Source: Candidatus Iainarchaeum sp.
Lineage (GTDB): Archaea > Iainarchaeota > Iainarchaeia > Iainarchaeales > JAAZKV01
Direction of reading: 5' to 3'
Assembly (NCBI GenBank): GCA_012799645.1
Contig: JAAZKV010000030.1
Coordinates: 1-35,138, forward strand
Length of the DNA: 35,138 nt
In this document: piece after piece, positions 9,051 through 18,059 of the stretch
Layout of the letters: each line of letters begins with the position of its first letter
How positions within the stretch are numbered: position 1 is the first letter of the stretch
Notes under the pieces: generated by a model
Seen by the model: the letters and a program-made list of their open reading frames with translations, nothing else
Told to the model about the DNA's origin: nothing
The model's database searches: none
Made by a program: the position numbers and the translations under genes

Positions 9051-9380
9051 ATGGCTAAAATCGACACAGAAGTTAAAGGATTTTATAAAGAATTTATGGA
9101 CTTCTTGAATGAATACAAAATTGCAGGACTTGCAATAGCATTCATTATGGGAGTTGCAGCAACCTCTTTAGTTAAATCATTAGTAGATAATATCATAATG
9201 CCAACAGTGACTCCATTTATTCCCGGCGGAGGATGGAAAACCGCTACAATCGCACTTGGCCCTATTGTATGGGGAATAGGTGCATTTGCTGGAGAATTAC
9301 TAAACTTTATGATATTAGCACTAGTAGTTTTCTTAATAGCAAAATTTATTTTAAAAGAACAAAAAGTAACTAAAAAATAA
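9051..9380 (+). CDS. mscL: Large-conductance mechanosensitive channel MscL
   Basis: EFMDFLNEYKIAGLAIAFIMGVAATSLVKSLVDNIIMPTVTPFIP plus a second TM; size and topology of MscL. Confidence 0.88.
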   Translation: MAKIDTEVKGFYKEFMDFLNEYKIAGLAIAFIMGVAATSLVKSLVDNIIMPTVTPFIPGGGWKTATIALGPIVWGIGAFAGELLNFMILALVVFLIAKFILKEQKVTKK

Positions 9381-9418
9381 TTAAAAAATAGTTAAAAAAA
9401 AATAAAACTAAATTTGGT

Positions 9419-9451
9419 TGGTGCAAAAAAGCACCACCACTTCTTTTTTAA
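9419..9451 (+). terminator. Hairpin plus T-rich tract downstream of mscL
   Basis: tggtgc-aaaaaa-gcacca stem-loop followed by ccacttctttttt. Confidence 0.6.
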
Positions 9452-9600
9452 AAAAATAAAATATTTAAAATTAAAAAATTATTAAAAAAATAAAAAGAAT
9501 AAAAAAAATAAAATTAAAAAAAGAAGAACAGAAGATTTAGAAAAATGAATAAAATAGTGAAAAATAAAAAAAAATAAACAAGCCCAAATTTTCTATTTTT

Positions 9601-9942
9601 TTATTTTTCTTCAATTATTTCAGTAATTGTTTTTTCTCTTTTTAGTGGAACTTTTTGTGTGGTTTCTTCTGAATCTTGAGGAGGTGATTTTTGGGTTGAT
9701 ATTGTTGTTTTTGTTTCAACTGTTTTTGTCACAGTGCTAGTTTCTGTTTTTTTGTCTTCCTCTGCTTTTTTTATTTCTGCAACAATTTTTTTCATTGATT
9801 CGTCTTTATTCTTTAATTTTTTTAAAGTGTAAAAATATGCATTAATCATTTGATCCAAATCAAGTTGTCTCTTAAAACCGAGTCTTGCCACATCTTCAAA
9901 ATACAATCTCACTATTCTAAAAGCTACTTCTTCATCATTCAT
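9601..9942 (-). CDS. Uncharacterised protein with ~45-aa domain shared with 10139-11038
   Basis: MNDEEVAFRIVRLYFEDVARLGFKRQLDLDQMINAYFYTLKKLKNK aligns with DDEEIAFKIIQTYFKEIARYGFKKQLTLDEIINAYFYALARVKRK. Confidence 0.75.
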   Translation of the reverse strand: MNDEEVAFRIVRLYFEDVARLGFKRQLDLDQMINAYFYTLKKLKNKDESMKKIVAEIKKAEEDKKTETSTVTKTVETKTTISTQKSPPQDSEETTQKVPLKREKTITEIIEEK

Positions 9943-9974
9943 AATTTACACCTCAATAAAAATTATTTCCACAA

Positions 9975-10136
9975 TTATTTTTTTCTTTTAAACCCTAACA
10001 AGAATCTTGAAAATAAACTTTTCTTTTTCTTTCTTGCTAATGCTTCGTTTACTTTTCTAACCCCTTCAGGATTTGACGGAGCATATGGCTTGATCCTACT
10101 TCTCCCCACTGATCCATTTCTTGCTTGCACAAACAC
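9975..10136 (-). CDS. Small basic protein (53 aa), GTG start, between the two paralogous-domain genes
   Basis: Reverse translation VFVQARNGSVGRSRIKPYAPSNPEGVRKVNEALARKKKKSLFSRFLLGFKRKK*; starts within a few nt of the upstream gene stop. Confidence 0.6.
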   Translation of the reverse strand: MFVQARNGSVGRSRIKPYAPSNPEGVRKVNEALARKKKKSLFSRFLLGFKRKK

Positions 10137-10138
10137 AC

Positions 10139-11038
10139 CTATTTTGTTATTCCTGCTTCTCTAACTGCTTTTTCTGCTTCTGGAGCATTTTTTCTTTTAA
10201 CTCTTGCTAGTGCGTAAAAATACGCATTAATTATTTCATCAAGAGTTAATTGTTTTTTGAAACCATACCTCGCAATTTCTTTGAAGTATGTTTGGATTAT
10301 TTTGAAAGCAATTTCTTCATCATCAGGATTAATCATTGAAGAAATATCATCCCTTGAAATTGATCTACTCATTGATGAAGAAATCATTTCTCTCAACATT
10401 TTCGAATCAACATCACTCCCACTCTTAACAATTTTTGTAACAGTTCTTGTTTTTGGTTTTTGTGGAACTTTTTTCACAATTGTTTTTGTTAAAGTTCTTG
10501 TTCTGTATTTTATTTTTGGTTTTGGTTTTATTACTCTTGTTTTAACCACTGTTTTTGTAACAGTTCTTGTTTTTCCTTTTTTTCCAAGTTTCCCTGCTTT
10601 TGCTAATCTCCATAAAGCAACTGATTCAGCCCAAGTTTTACCTAATCTCATTTGTGATCCAATAAATTGATTATATGCACTTGGTTTTCTTTTATTTTTT
10701 TCTTGAAGAGCTTTATATTTACTCCATTGTTTTGCGGCTTTAGTAAAAGACATTCCTGATTTTATTTGTTTTCTAATAAAAAGGTTATATTCAGAAACTC
10801 TTCCTCTTGAAACTTTTTTAGATTTTAGTTTAGCGATTTCTGCTTTAAGCATTTCAATATCTTTATCTTGTTTTAAGTTCTTTGCTTTTTCTTTCTTAAC
10901 AATTCTTTTCGCTTTCGCAACTTCTTTTTTATTACTAGATGCTTTTTTGTTAGCTAATTTAGCCATTTTTTTTGTTGCCAAAACTTCTTTCTTAACAACC
11001 TTTTTTACTTTTGAATGAGTAACTTTATTTTTAGCCAT
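10139..11038 (-). CDS. Lys/Arg-rich putative DNA-binding protein with two HMG-box-like repeats and C-terminal shared domain
   Basis: Repeats SEYNLFIRKQIKSGMSFTKAAKQWSKYKA and SAYNQFIGSQMRLGKTWAESVALWRLAKA; TRTVTKT.VK repeats; basic N-terminus. ATG 11038 (MAKNK) preferred. Confidence 0.78.
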   Translation of the reverse strand: MAKNKVTHSKVKKVVKKEVLATKKMAKLANKKASSNKKEVAKAKRIVKKEKAKNLKQDKDIEMLKAEIAKLKSKKVSRGRVSEYNLFIRKQIKSGMSFTKAAKQWSKYKALQEKNKRKPSAYNQFIGSQMRLGKTWAESVALWRLAKAGKLGKKGKTRTVTKTVVKTRVIKPKPKIKYRTRTLTKTIVKKVPQKPKTRTVTKIVKSGSDVDSKMLREMISSSMSRSISRDDISSMINPDDEEIAFKIIQTYFKEIARYGFKKQLTLDEIINAYFYALARVKRKNAPEAEKAVREAGITK

Positions 11039-11250
11039 AACAATCACTACTCTCCTAAATTAAATTCCTAAATTAACTAACTTACTAATATGTATAATAT
11101 GTTAATCAACTTTTAACCAAACTATAAGTAATTGTGGTAAAAACAATATAAAAAACCTTTCTATAACTCGAAAAAGTGAATAAACAATGGTTTTTTGGAA
11201 AATTAATAAATTTTGAAAAAAAGAACAAAAATAAGGCAAAATTCAATAAT

Positions 11251-12318
11251 TCAATTTTTGAAAATTACTCTTGAAAACCCACCTTTGCCTTTTTGTATTT
11301 TCTCTAATCTAATTAGTTTTTTTTCTTCAAGATCGGTTATTGCTTGACGAAGGGTTCTTTCTGCGAACTTGTTTTTTAGCGCAGAATAGATCTCTCCTGA
11401 ATCCACTCCATTATTTTTTGTTAAATAATCCAAAATCAATTTTTCTTTTTCTGAAAGAGTGGATGTTAGTTCAACTTTCACTACTTTTTCTTGCATAAAA
11501 GATTTACGAACATGAACAGCCTCTATTTTTTTTGAGTTCGCCCTCTCCGCAATCCTTGCGGATTTTAATAACACATCAATCGCTACTCTTGCATCCCCAT
11601 TATTTTTTGAAGCGTGAGCAGCACACAACCCAATCACACCATCACTCAACACGTTAGGGTAAAAAGCAAATTTTGCTCTTTCATTAAGTATTTCTTTTAA
11701 CTCAACATGAGTGTATTTTTCAAAACAAATAGAACTCGCTTGAAGAGAACTTCTAACTCTATCATCAAGTTTTGATAAAAAGAAATTATCATTAGAAATA
11801 AATGCTAACCCAATATTTATTTTAAATTGTTCAGGAAGTCTTGACAAATCATACAAAAGTTTTTTTGAATCATCATTAAGTAATTGCTCCGCTTCATCAA
11901 AAATAACGAAAGGAGTAATTTTTTTTGATTTTAACACTGCTACAAATCTATCAAAAATTTCTTCAGTGCTCACTCCTCTTTCAGAAACCGGATAACCAAA
12001 AGCGTTTGTTAGTTTAGCTAGAATTGAGTGTCTTGAAGAAAACTCAAAACAATTAATATAAACTCCTTTCACTCTATCAGAAAATTCTTCAAGTTCTTTT
12101 AAAACAAATTTTAGAGAAACAGTTTTTCCTGTTCCTGGAGAACCATAAATGAACACATGCGTAGGTTTTTTTCCAACTGATAAAGGTTTTAGTGCAAAAA
12201 CCAGTTCTTCTATTTCTTCATCTCTAAAAGGTAACTTTTCAGGAACATAATCAGGATAAAGAAATCTTTCATCTTTAAGAATGTGATTTTCAACACTATT
12301 ACTAAATATATTAGCCAT
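11251..12318 (-). CDS. cdc6: Orc1/Cdc6-family replication initiator ATPase
   Basis: FIYGSPGTGKTVSLKFVLKEL, FVIFDEAEQLL, DARVAIDVLLKSARIAE, C-terminal winged helix. ATG 12318 (MANIFSNS) preferred. Confidence 0.88.
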   Translation of the reverse strand: MANIFSNSVENHILKDERFLYPDYVPEKLPFRDEEIEELVFALKPLSVGKKPTHVFIYGSPGTGKTVSLKFVLKELEEFSDRVKGVYINCFEFSSRHSILAKLTNAFGYPVSERGVSTEEIFDRFVAVLKSKKITPFVIFDEAEQLLNDDSKKLLYDLSRLPEQFKINIGLAFISNDNFFLSKLDDRVRSSLQASSICFEKYTHVELKEILNERAKFAFYPNVLSDGVIGLCAAHASKNNGDARVAIDVLLKSARIAERANSKKIEAVHVRKSFMQEKVVKVELTSTLSEKEKLILDYLTKNNGVDSGEIYSALKNKFAERTLRQAITDLEEKKLIRLEKIQKGKGGFSRVIFKN

Positions 12319-12492
12319 AATCAAATAAGGTAGTAAAGGAATAAAAAACTTGACAAATAAGAAAAAAATATTTAATAAAACATTTGATAAAAAAAACAAA
12401 AATAAAACAAAAATCGTTTACAAAAACAAAATCTATTTATAAAAATAAAACCCAATTATAAAAACAAAATTCATTTTTATGAAAATTTATTT

Positions 12493-14157
12493 TTATAATT
12501 CAATTTCAAAAATAGTTACTGGTTTTTTTAGTCCGAACTCTTTTAATACATCTTCTTTTACTTCCCCAATAAACCCTTTTTTTCCACCAAGATTAATTTC
12601 TCCAGAGTTTTCTCCAAGGAACACGAATTTTTGTTTAGTTACACTAACTTCTTTTCCTAAATACTTAGCGATTTGAACAAGAACTGATTTTATTTCAGTA
12701 AAATTAGTGTTTGAGTGAGTGATTGCAACACACAAAACATTTCTTTGATTTACCCCACTATCTTTGCTTTTATCAAGTTCAAGAACTGTTCCTATCTCAA
12801 AAATTCTTTGAGGATATTCTTGGGATTTGTTTTTTGATAAAAATGATAAAAGTTGAGGAGTCATTTTTTTTCTAAATATTTGATAATTTAGTGAAACATA
12901 ATTCGCTATTTCTACAAACTCTTCTTTTTCATCAAGAAGCATTTGTTTTTGTTGAATTTCTTTTGAAGTTAAATTATATGTTTGAACCTCTTGCAACCCC
13001 AACCCAATTGCTCCTTCCCTCACAAAATCAATATACCTAGCTTCTTCACTTTGTGATCCTACCAAATTCATTTCTATTTTTTGGGGAACAATATTGTTGA
13101 ACCCGTAAGAAATTAATAAATCCTCAATCACATCAACCGCGTGAAGAATATCAATCCTATATGAAGAATACTCTGCAATTATTTTATCTTTTGAAATTTT
13201 TGGGACAAATCTTGCTTTTGCAAGCAATTCAATAATTTCTTTATCTTTTAATTCAAGTCCTGTTTTTGCGAGCAACTCTTTTTTTGAAAAAACTATTTTC
13301 TCTGTTGAAAAAAGCGGAGTAATTATTTTTTTTGCAGGATAGGGTTTTTTGTTTGATGGATAATTCACTGTGCAGGAATAAATTTTTCCTCCCCTATCAG
13401 CAAGTGCCATACACATCACTTCAAGCGCTGTTTCTATTGTGCTAAAATTTTGTCCAGTAACTTCAATAAACAAATTTTTTGTTTGAGAAGTAACTTTTCC
13501 TGTTATTTGTGAATTAATTATTGGAGGCATTGAAGCAACTACATTATTTGAATCCAACACTATTGGGTAAAGTTTTGTTCCTTCTAACAAGTGTTTGTAT
13601 GCTTTACCTTTATCGTGTTGAATTAAGATCTCGCTCGGTCTCATTGGAACTTTCCATTCAAGTGGAATAAATTCAATTTCATTATCCTTAAATCCTTTGT
13701 AAAAAATTGGGGGTTTCATTATATCAAGATCGTATATTCCTATTGCAAGTTCTTTTCTTTTTCTTCCAAAACTCTCCCCTAATTTTTCTTGCAATTGAAT
13801 CATTTGGTTTAATAAATTTTCAGTGATTTTTATATCTTTTATCACTGCACAAACAATTAGTGGTCTTATTTTTTCTAAATTTTTATCAACATTAAGAACA
13901 ATGTTTGATTTTTGCACTTTATATTTCACAATTCCTTTTTGTTTTCCTGTTTTTGCTTTTAATTCTCTCGCAACTCCTTCAACACTCCAAAAATCTGGAC
14001 GATTAGGATCTTTGCAATCAATTTTTAGATTATCCCCATCAATCACATCAACTTCTCCTTTAACAAACTCTAACAATTCTTCTATTTTTTCTCTTGAAGA
14101 TAATTTTATTCCTGACAAGGATTCTAAATCTTTTATTGATACATCAATTTTTGGCAT
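12493..14157 (-). CDS. pheT: Phenylalanyl-tRNA synthetase beta subunit (archaeal type)
   Basis: MPKIDVSIKDLESLSG, DCKDPNRPDFWSVEGVARELK, LTSKEIQQKQM, FEIGTVLELD; next to pheS. ATG at 14163 also possible. Confidence 0.92.
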   Translation of the reverse strand: MPKIDVSIKDLESLSGIKLSSREKIEELLEFVKGEVDVIDGDNLKIDCKDPNRPDFWSVEGVARELKAKTGKQKGIVKYKVQKSNIVLNVDKNLEKIRPLIVCAVIKDIKITENLLNQMIQLQEKLGESFGRKRKELAIGIYDLDIMKPPIFYKGFKDNEIEFIPLEWKVPMRPSEILIQHDKGKAYKHLLEGTKLYPIVLDSNNVVASMPPIINSQITGKVTSQTKNLFIEVTGQNFSTIETALEVMCMALADRGGKIYSCTVNYPSNKKPYPAKKIITPLFSTEKIVFSKKELLAKTGLELKDKEIIELLAKARFVPKISKDKIIAEYSSYRIDILHAVDVIEDLLISYGFNNIVPQKIEMNLVGSQSEEARYIDFVREGAIGLGLQEVQTYNLTSKEIQQKQMLLDEKEEFVEIANYVSLNYQIFRKKMTPQLLSFLSKNKSQEYPQRIFEIGTVLELDKSKDSGVNQRNVLCVAITHSNTNFTEIKSVLVQIAKYLGKEVSVTKQKFVFLGENSGEINLGGKKGFIGEVKEDVLKEFGLKKPVTIFEIEL

Positions 14158-14218
14158 AACCATCACACAAACTTTAAACCCCACTTTCAAAAATATTTCA
14201 AAAAATCATTTTTCAAAA

Positions 14219-15658
14219 CTATTTTAAAAAAACCCCGCTTGCTTTTCTTAAATAACCAATATCTTCCGAAAATAAATACCTAATATCTTTTATTCCAAGT
14301 TTGAACATAGCAAGTCTGTCAATTCCCACTCCCCACGCTATTGCTTGTCCTTTTATTCCTAAATTTTCTAACATTTCAGGCCTAAACATTCCTGCCCCCG
14401 CAAACTCTATCCAACCCATTTCAGGATGCTTTGCACTTAATTGAACACTAGGTTCTGTGAAGGGATAATAATCCGGAAAAAATTTTACTTTCTCTGCTCC
14501 AGCAAACTCTATTGCGAAATCCTTAAGCATTCCAAGCAAGTGTTTGAAATTTAAATCATCACCAACAACAAATCCTTCCATTTGGTTAAATTCAATCAAG
14601 TGCGTTGCGTCAAGAACATCAGGTCTAAAACACCGAGCGATCGCAAAATACTTGTGAGGACTTTTCACTCCTTTTACGAGTTGTCTTGCTGAATGCGCTG
14701 TACCGTGCATTGCAGGAACTGCACGAGAAGCAATACTTTCACTCCACTCATAACCCCACCCCTTACTCTTAGACACACCCCCATTCTCGTGAGCTGATTT
14801 TATTGCAGAAACAATTTTCTTGTTAGGAAGAGAACCCACTCTTGGTTTTAGTAATTGATACGAATCGGTCCAAGTACGCGCAGGGTGATTTTGTGGTTGG
14901 AACAAAACATCAAAATTGTAAAACTCAGTAACAACAAGAGGAGCACTAACTTCTTCAAAACCCAACGCAACTAATTTGTGTCTAATTTGTTGCAAAAATT
15001 GAACATAAGGAGTTTTTTTTCCTGCAAAAATTTCTGGAACAGGAGCACTAACATCAAAAGTTCTTTCAATATCACTTGTAGATAATATTTTTTGTGCAAC
15101 ACCACCATTTTTTGAAATTTTTATTAAACGAGAGGTAACCAATTTTTTTTCAACAAGACCTCTTTTTTGTAAATCAAGTAATAAACCATCTTCAATTTCT
15201 TTTCCATCAACAACATTTTGCAAAATATTTTCACAAGAATTTGGTTGATCATTCGCAACCCCTGTTTCTTCAATCACTCCGTTAACTATTACAATGAAAG
15301 CTTTTCTTTTGTTTATTCCAAGCGCTGCAGTGAATTCTTGAGAAGATAATTTTGATGCTTTTTGTAAATCAGAAAAAGAAGCTCTGCCACCCAATTTTGA
15401 TAACGCGGATAGAAAAATACTTTCAGGCAATCCTTCTAACAATGCTTTATTCCCCAAATCAGTTAGCACAAATTTTTCTTCAGTGCTTTCTTTCATTATC
15501 GCAAAATCTTTTTCACTAAGCCAAGCACTCGCTCTCCTAACAGAATCAATTGGTAAAAGTGAAAGTTTGGAACAATTCTCAAAAGAAATTAATTCATCAG
15601 AAAGAACTAAAAGAACTTTTCTTTCAATTTCACTCAATTCTTTAACTCTATTAAGCAT
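14219..15658 (-). CDS. pheS: Phenylalanyl-tRNA synthetase alpha subunit
   Basis: FQPQNHPARTWTDSY, SESIASRAVPAMHGTAHSARQL, YFAIARCFRPDVLDATHLIEFNQMEG, WGVGIDRLAMF class II aaRS motifs. Confidence 0.95.
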   Translation of the reverse strand: MLNRVKELSEIERKVLLVLSDELISFENCSKLSLLPIDSVRRASAWLSEKDFAIMKESTEEKFVLTDLGNKALLEGLPESIFLSALSKLGGRASFSDLQKASKLSSQEFTAALGINKRKAFIVIVNGVIEETGVANDQPNSCENILQNVVDGKEIEDGLLLDLQKRGLVEKKLVTSRLIKISKNGGVAQKILSTSDIERTFDVSAPVPEIFAGKKTPYVQFLQQIRHKLVALGFEEVSAPLVVTEFYNFDVLFQPQNHPARTWTDSYQLLKPRVGSLPNKKIVSAIKSAHENGGVSKSKGWGYEWSESIASRAVPAMHGTAHSARQLVKGVKSPHKYFAIARCFRPDVLDATHLIEFNQMEGFVVGDDLNFKHLLGMLKDFAIEFAGAEKVKFFPDYYPFTEPSVQLSAKHPEMGWIEFAGAGMFRPEMLENLGIKGQAIAWGVGIDRLAMFKLGIKDIRYLFSEDIGYLRKASGVFLK

Positions 15659-15758
15659 ACCAAAAATAAACAAATTTGTTATTTTAAAGCTTTGGATATG
15701 AAAATAGGGGGAAAGTAAAGATATTAAAAATTACCCTACAAGAAATAAATAGGTTAAT

Positions 15759-16022
15759 ATGAGCGAACTTGATAAAAAAATTGATGGAATTTATTCAAAA
15801 ATCCAAAAAAAAGTAACAGGGTCAATTGCAGAATTTGTTGCATTCTTTTTCTTTGTAATCACACTAGGATCACTAGTAACAATATACATTATAACTCAAT
15901 TCCCACAACACGCTTTTTGGGTAGTACTTACCCCAGCACTAGCAGGAATAATTTCATACTACAATAGAACATTTGCCACAATCATATTTTTAGGAATATT
16001 ACTACTACTAATATTATTATAA
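15759..16022 (+). CDS. Small membrane protein with two predicted TM helices
   Basis: MSELDKKIDGIYSKIQKKVTG... plus two hydrophobic segments. Confidence 0.65.
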   Translation: MSELDKKIDGIYSKIQKKVTGSIAEFVAFFFFVITLGSLVTIYIITQFPQHAFWVVLTPALAGIISYYNRTFATIIFLGILLLLILL

Positions 16023-16101
16023 AAAACAAAACAATCTTCCCATAAAAATCACAAACAACCCCCCACTTTACTTGAATTCAACAATCAACGAAAAACAAGT
16101 A

Positions 16102-16650
16102 ATGCTTAAAAGTGAAAAGAAAAATGCTTTTTTTATGAAAAAATTAAACCAAAAAGGATTATTTAATTTTATAATAGTAATAATAATTATTGGAATAATT
16201 TTTAGTGTCACAATAAATTCTAACAAAATACGAAAAGAACTAGAAGAAACAAAAAATGAATTAATTATTACTGAAATCAATCAAAAAGAACAAACACTAC
16301 TAGAAAACAATGTTGATAAAATAATTGAAACCAAACTTAGAGAACAAATTTTGTTAAAAAATTTTAATTCTCACAAAATCCAAACTGAAATCAACACAAA
16401 ACTCTACAATTATTTAAAAGATAAAACATATGCTTGTGATACAATAACTGAAAGCAAAAAAACTTTAACAACTAATTATTTGAACAACACAACAAATACA
16501 TACATCATTCAAACAGAAAATGTTTCCATTGGAGAATACACCTTCACCTCAAACTTAACAAAAAACCAAATAATTTGTACCCCTCTTGGAAATAAAACAA
16601 AAATTGAATTCAAAATACCAATTGGATATAATGTCAAAGTAATTAATTAA
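16102..16650 (+). CDS. Pilin-like single-TM protein
   Basis: MKKLNQKGLFNFIIVIIIIGIIFSVT then hydrophilic ectodomain; start uncertain (16072 TTG, 16102 ATG or 16135 ATG). Confidence 0.55.
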   Translation: MLKSEKKNAFFMKKLNQKGLFNFIIVIIIIGIIFSVTINSNKIRKELEETKNELIITEINQKEQTLLENNVDKIIETKLREQILLKNFNSHKIQTEINTKLYNYLKDKTYACDTITESKKTLTTNYLNNTTNTYIIQTENVSIGEYTFTSNLTKNQIICTPLGNKTKIEFKIPIGYNVKVIN

Positions 16651-16761
16651 ATCCAAAAATAAAAAACAAAATAAAAAATGGAAAATAAAAAACAGAAATC
16701 AAAGATGAAAAAATAAAAAAATAGAAAAAAATTAAGAAAAAACTAAAAGGAGAGATTTGGA

Positions 16762-17088
16762 GTGAATACGCTTGATGCAATAATATCCCTAACAATACTT
16801 TTCGCAAGCATAGGGGTTTTAGTTAATTCGCTCGCAATTCAAAGCGAAACAAACACTAATAGTGATCAATTAATTAAAGCAAAAACAACATCCTTAATTT
16901 GTGCAACAACAATTGATTCAATTTATTCAAATAGTGCGAAAAGTTACACAAAAAGTGTTGATTGTATTCCGCAAGAAAACAAATTAATTTCAAAAATAAA
17001 TAACACCCAAAAAGAAAGTTACTCAATAACCACTGCTCAAAAAAACACAAAAATAGAGGTGAAAACAAATGCCCACTATCTTGAATAA
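16762..17088 (+). CDS. Pilin-like protein, apparently without leader (GTG start)
   Basis: MNTLDAIISLTILFASIGVLVNSL; SD aaggaga upstream; in-frame TAA at 16744-16746. Confidence 0.6.
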   Translation: MNTLDAIISLTILFASIGVLVNSLAIQSETNTNSDQLIKAKTTSLICATTIDSIYSNSAKSYTKSVDCIPQENKLISKINNTQKESYSITTAQKNTKIEVKTNAHYLE

Positions 17089-17584
17089 AAAAACAAATAA
17101 AAAAACAAATAAAAAAATACTAAATATTTCAACAAAAGGAATGATATTTTCTTTTGATACAATGATATCATTCATTATTATGTTATTCGTGATTTTTGGA
17201 TCAATTTATTTCATTTCAACAAATTATGAAAAACAAAAAGAAAATTTAGAAAACTTTTATTTAACAGAAAAAACACTACTCACAATTGACTCTTTAGTAA
17301 AAAATCATAATGAAGAAAATTACTTGCTGGGTTCAGCAACAATTGATATTTTAAAAAAAAGAGTAAAAAGCAATGAACTCACAAAAGAAAATTTGCTCAA
17401 TTCAAAAAAATTTGAACTCAATGATTTTTTTGTTAAAGAAATTAGTTGGAAAAATGATTTGGAAAATAAAAAAATTGTTTTAAACCAAAGAGAATCAAAA
17501 AAATGTTTTTCTTCAAAAAGGTTTGTAAAAATTGATGGAGAAAAATCAATAATTGAATTAAAAGGGTGTTTGGTTGAAAAATAA
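17069..17584 (+). CDS. Type IV pilin-like protein
   Basis: Basic leader NISTKG then MIFSFDTMISFIIMLFVIFGSIYFI; overlaps previous ORF by 20 nt. Confidence 0.65.
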   Translation: MPTILNKKTNKKTNKKILNISTKGMIFSFDTMISFIIMLFVIFGSIYFISTNYEKQKENLENFYLTEKTLLTIDSLVKNHNEENYLLGSATIDILKKRVKSNELTKENLLNSKKFELNDFFVKEISWKNDLENKKIVLNQRESKKCFSSKRFVKIDGEKSIIELKGCLVEK

Positions 17585-17939
17585 AAAAGGTTTTGTTATT
17601 TCCATAGAAGCGATGATTTCATTACTAGTACTAATTTTGGTTTTACTATCCTTACCACAAGAAAATAATACTTCGCTTAAAGAATTATTAATAACTCAAC
17701 AAGAAAATGATTTACTCCGCGTTTGGGCATCTGAACAACCACTAATTAACCAAAATGATTTAATTAATGATTCAAAAAAAATATTCGGAGAAAATTTCAC
17801 CCTTTATCTTGATGGGAAAAAAATTTATGGAAACCAAATCAATTTACAAAAAAAAGAAAATTGTGTTTCGAGCGAAGGAACAATCATAGAAAAAATAACT
17901 CTTATTGAAAAAAATATTAAAATAATTGTTTGTGAATAA
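17574..17939 (+). CDS. Type IV pilin-like protein (TTG start)
   Basis: MKNKKG|FVISIEAMISLLVLILVLLSL; overlaps previous ORF by 11 nt. Confidence 0.65.
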   Translation: MKNKKGFVISIEAMISLLVLILVLLSLPQENNTSLKELLITQQENDLLRVWASEQPLINQNDLINDSKKIFGENFTLYLDGKKIYGNQINLQKKENCVSSEGTIIEKITLIEKNIKIIVCE

Positions 17940-17967
17940 TTTGTTTGAAAATAATTTTGTGCAAATA

Positions 17968-18048
17968 ATTTATTCGTAAAATATTGTTCGAGAATAATTT
18001 ATTTGAAAATGATTTATTCGTAAAATATTGTTCGAGAATAATTTATTT
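17968..18048. repeat. Two 37-bp direct repeats, 44-bp period
   Basis: atttattcgtaaaatattgttcgagaataatttattt at 17968-18004 and 18012-18048. Confidence 0.85.
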
Positions 18049-18059
18049 ATAAATGTAAA

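Noticed and set aside
10257-10670. Plus-strand 137-aa ORF with hydrophobic repeats
   Set aside because: Antisense of the TRTVTK-repeat region of the basic protein; hydrophobicity is a by-product of the repeat codons.
11048-11250. Replication origin next to cdc6
   Set aside because: AT-rich spacer beside cdc6 but no recognisable ORB-like inverted motifs or clear repeats; needs GC-skew data.
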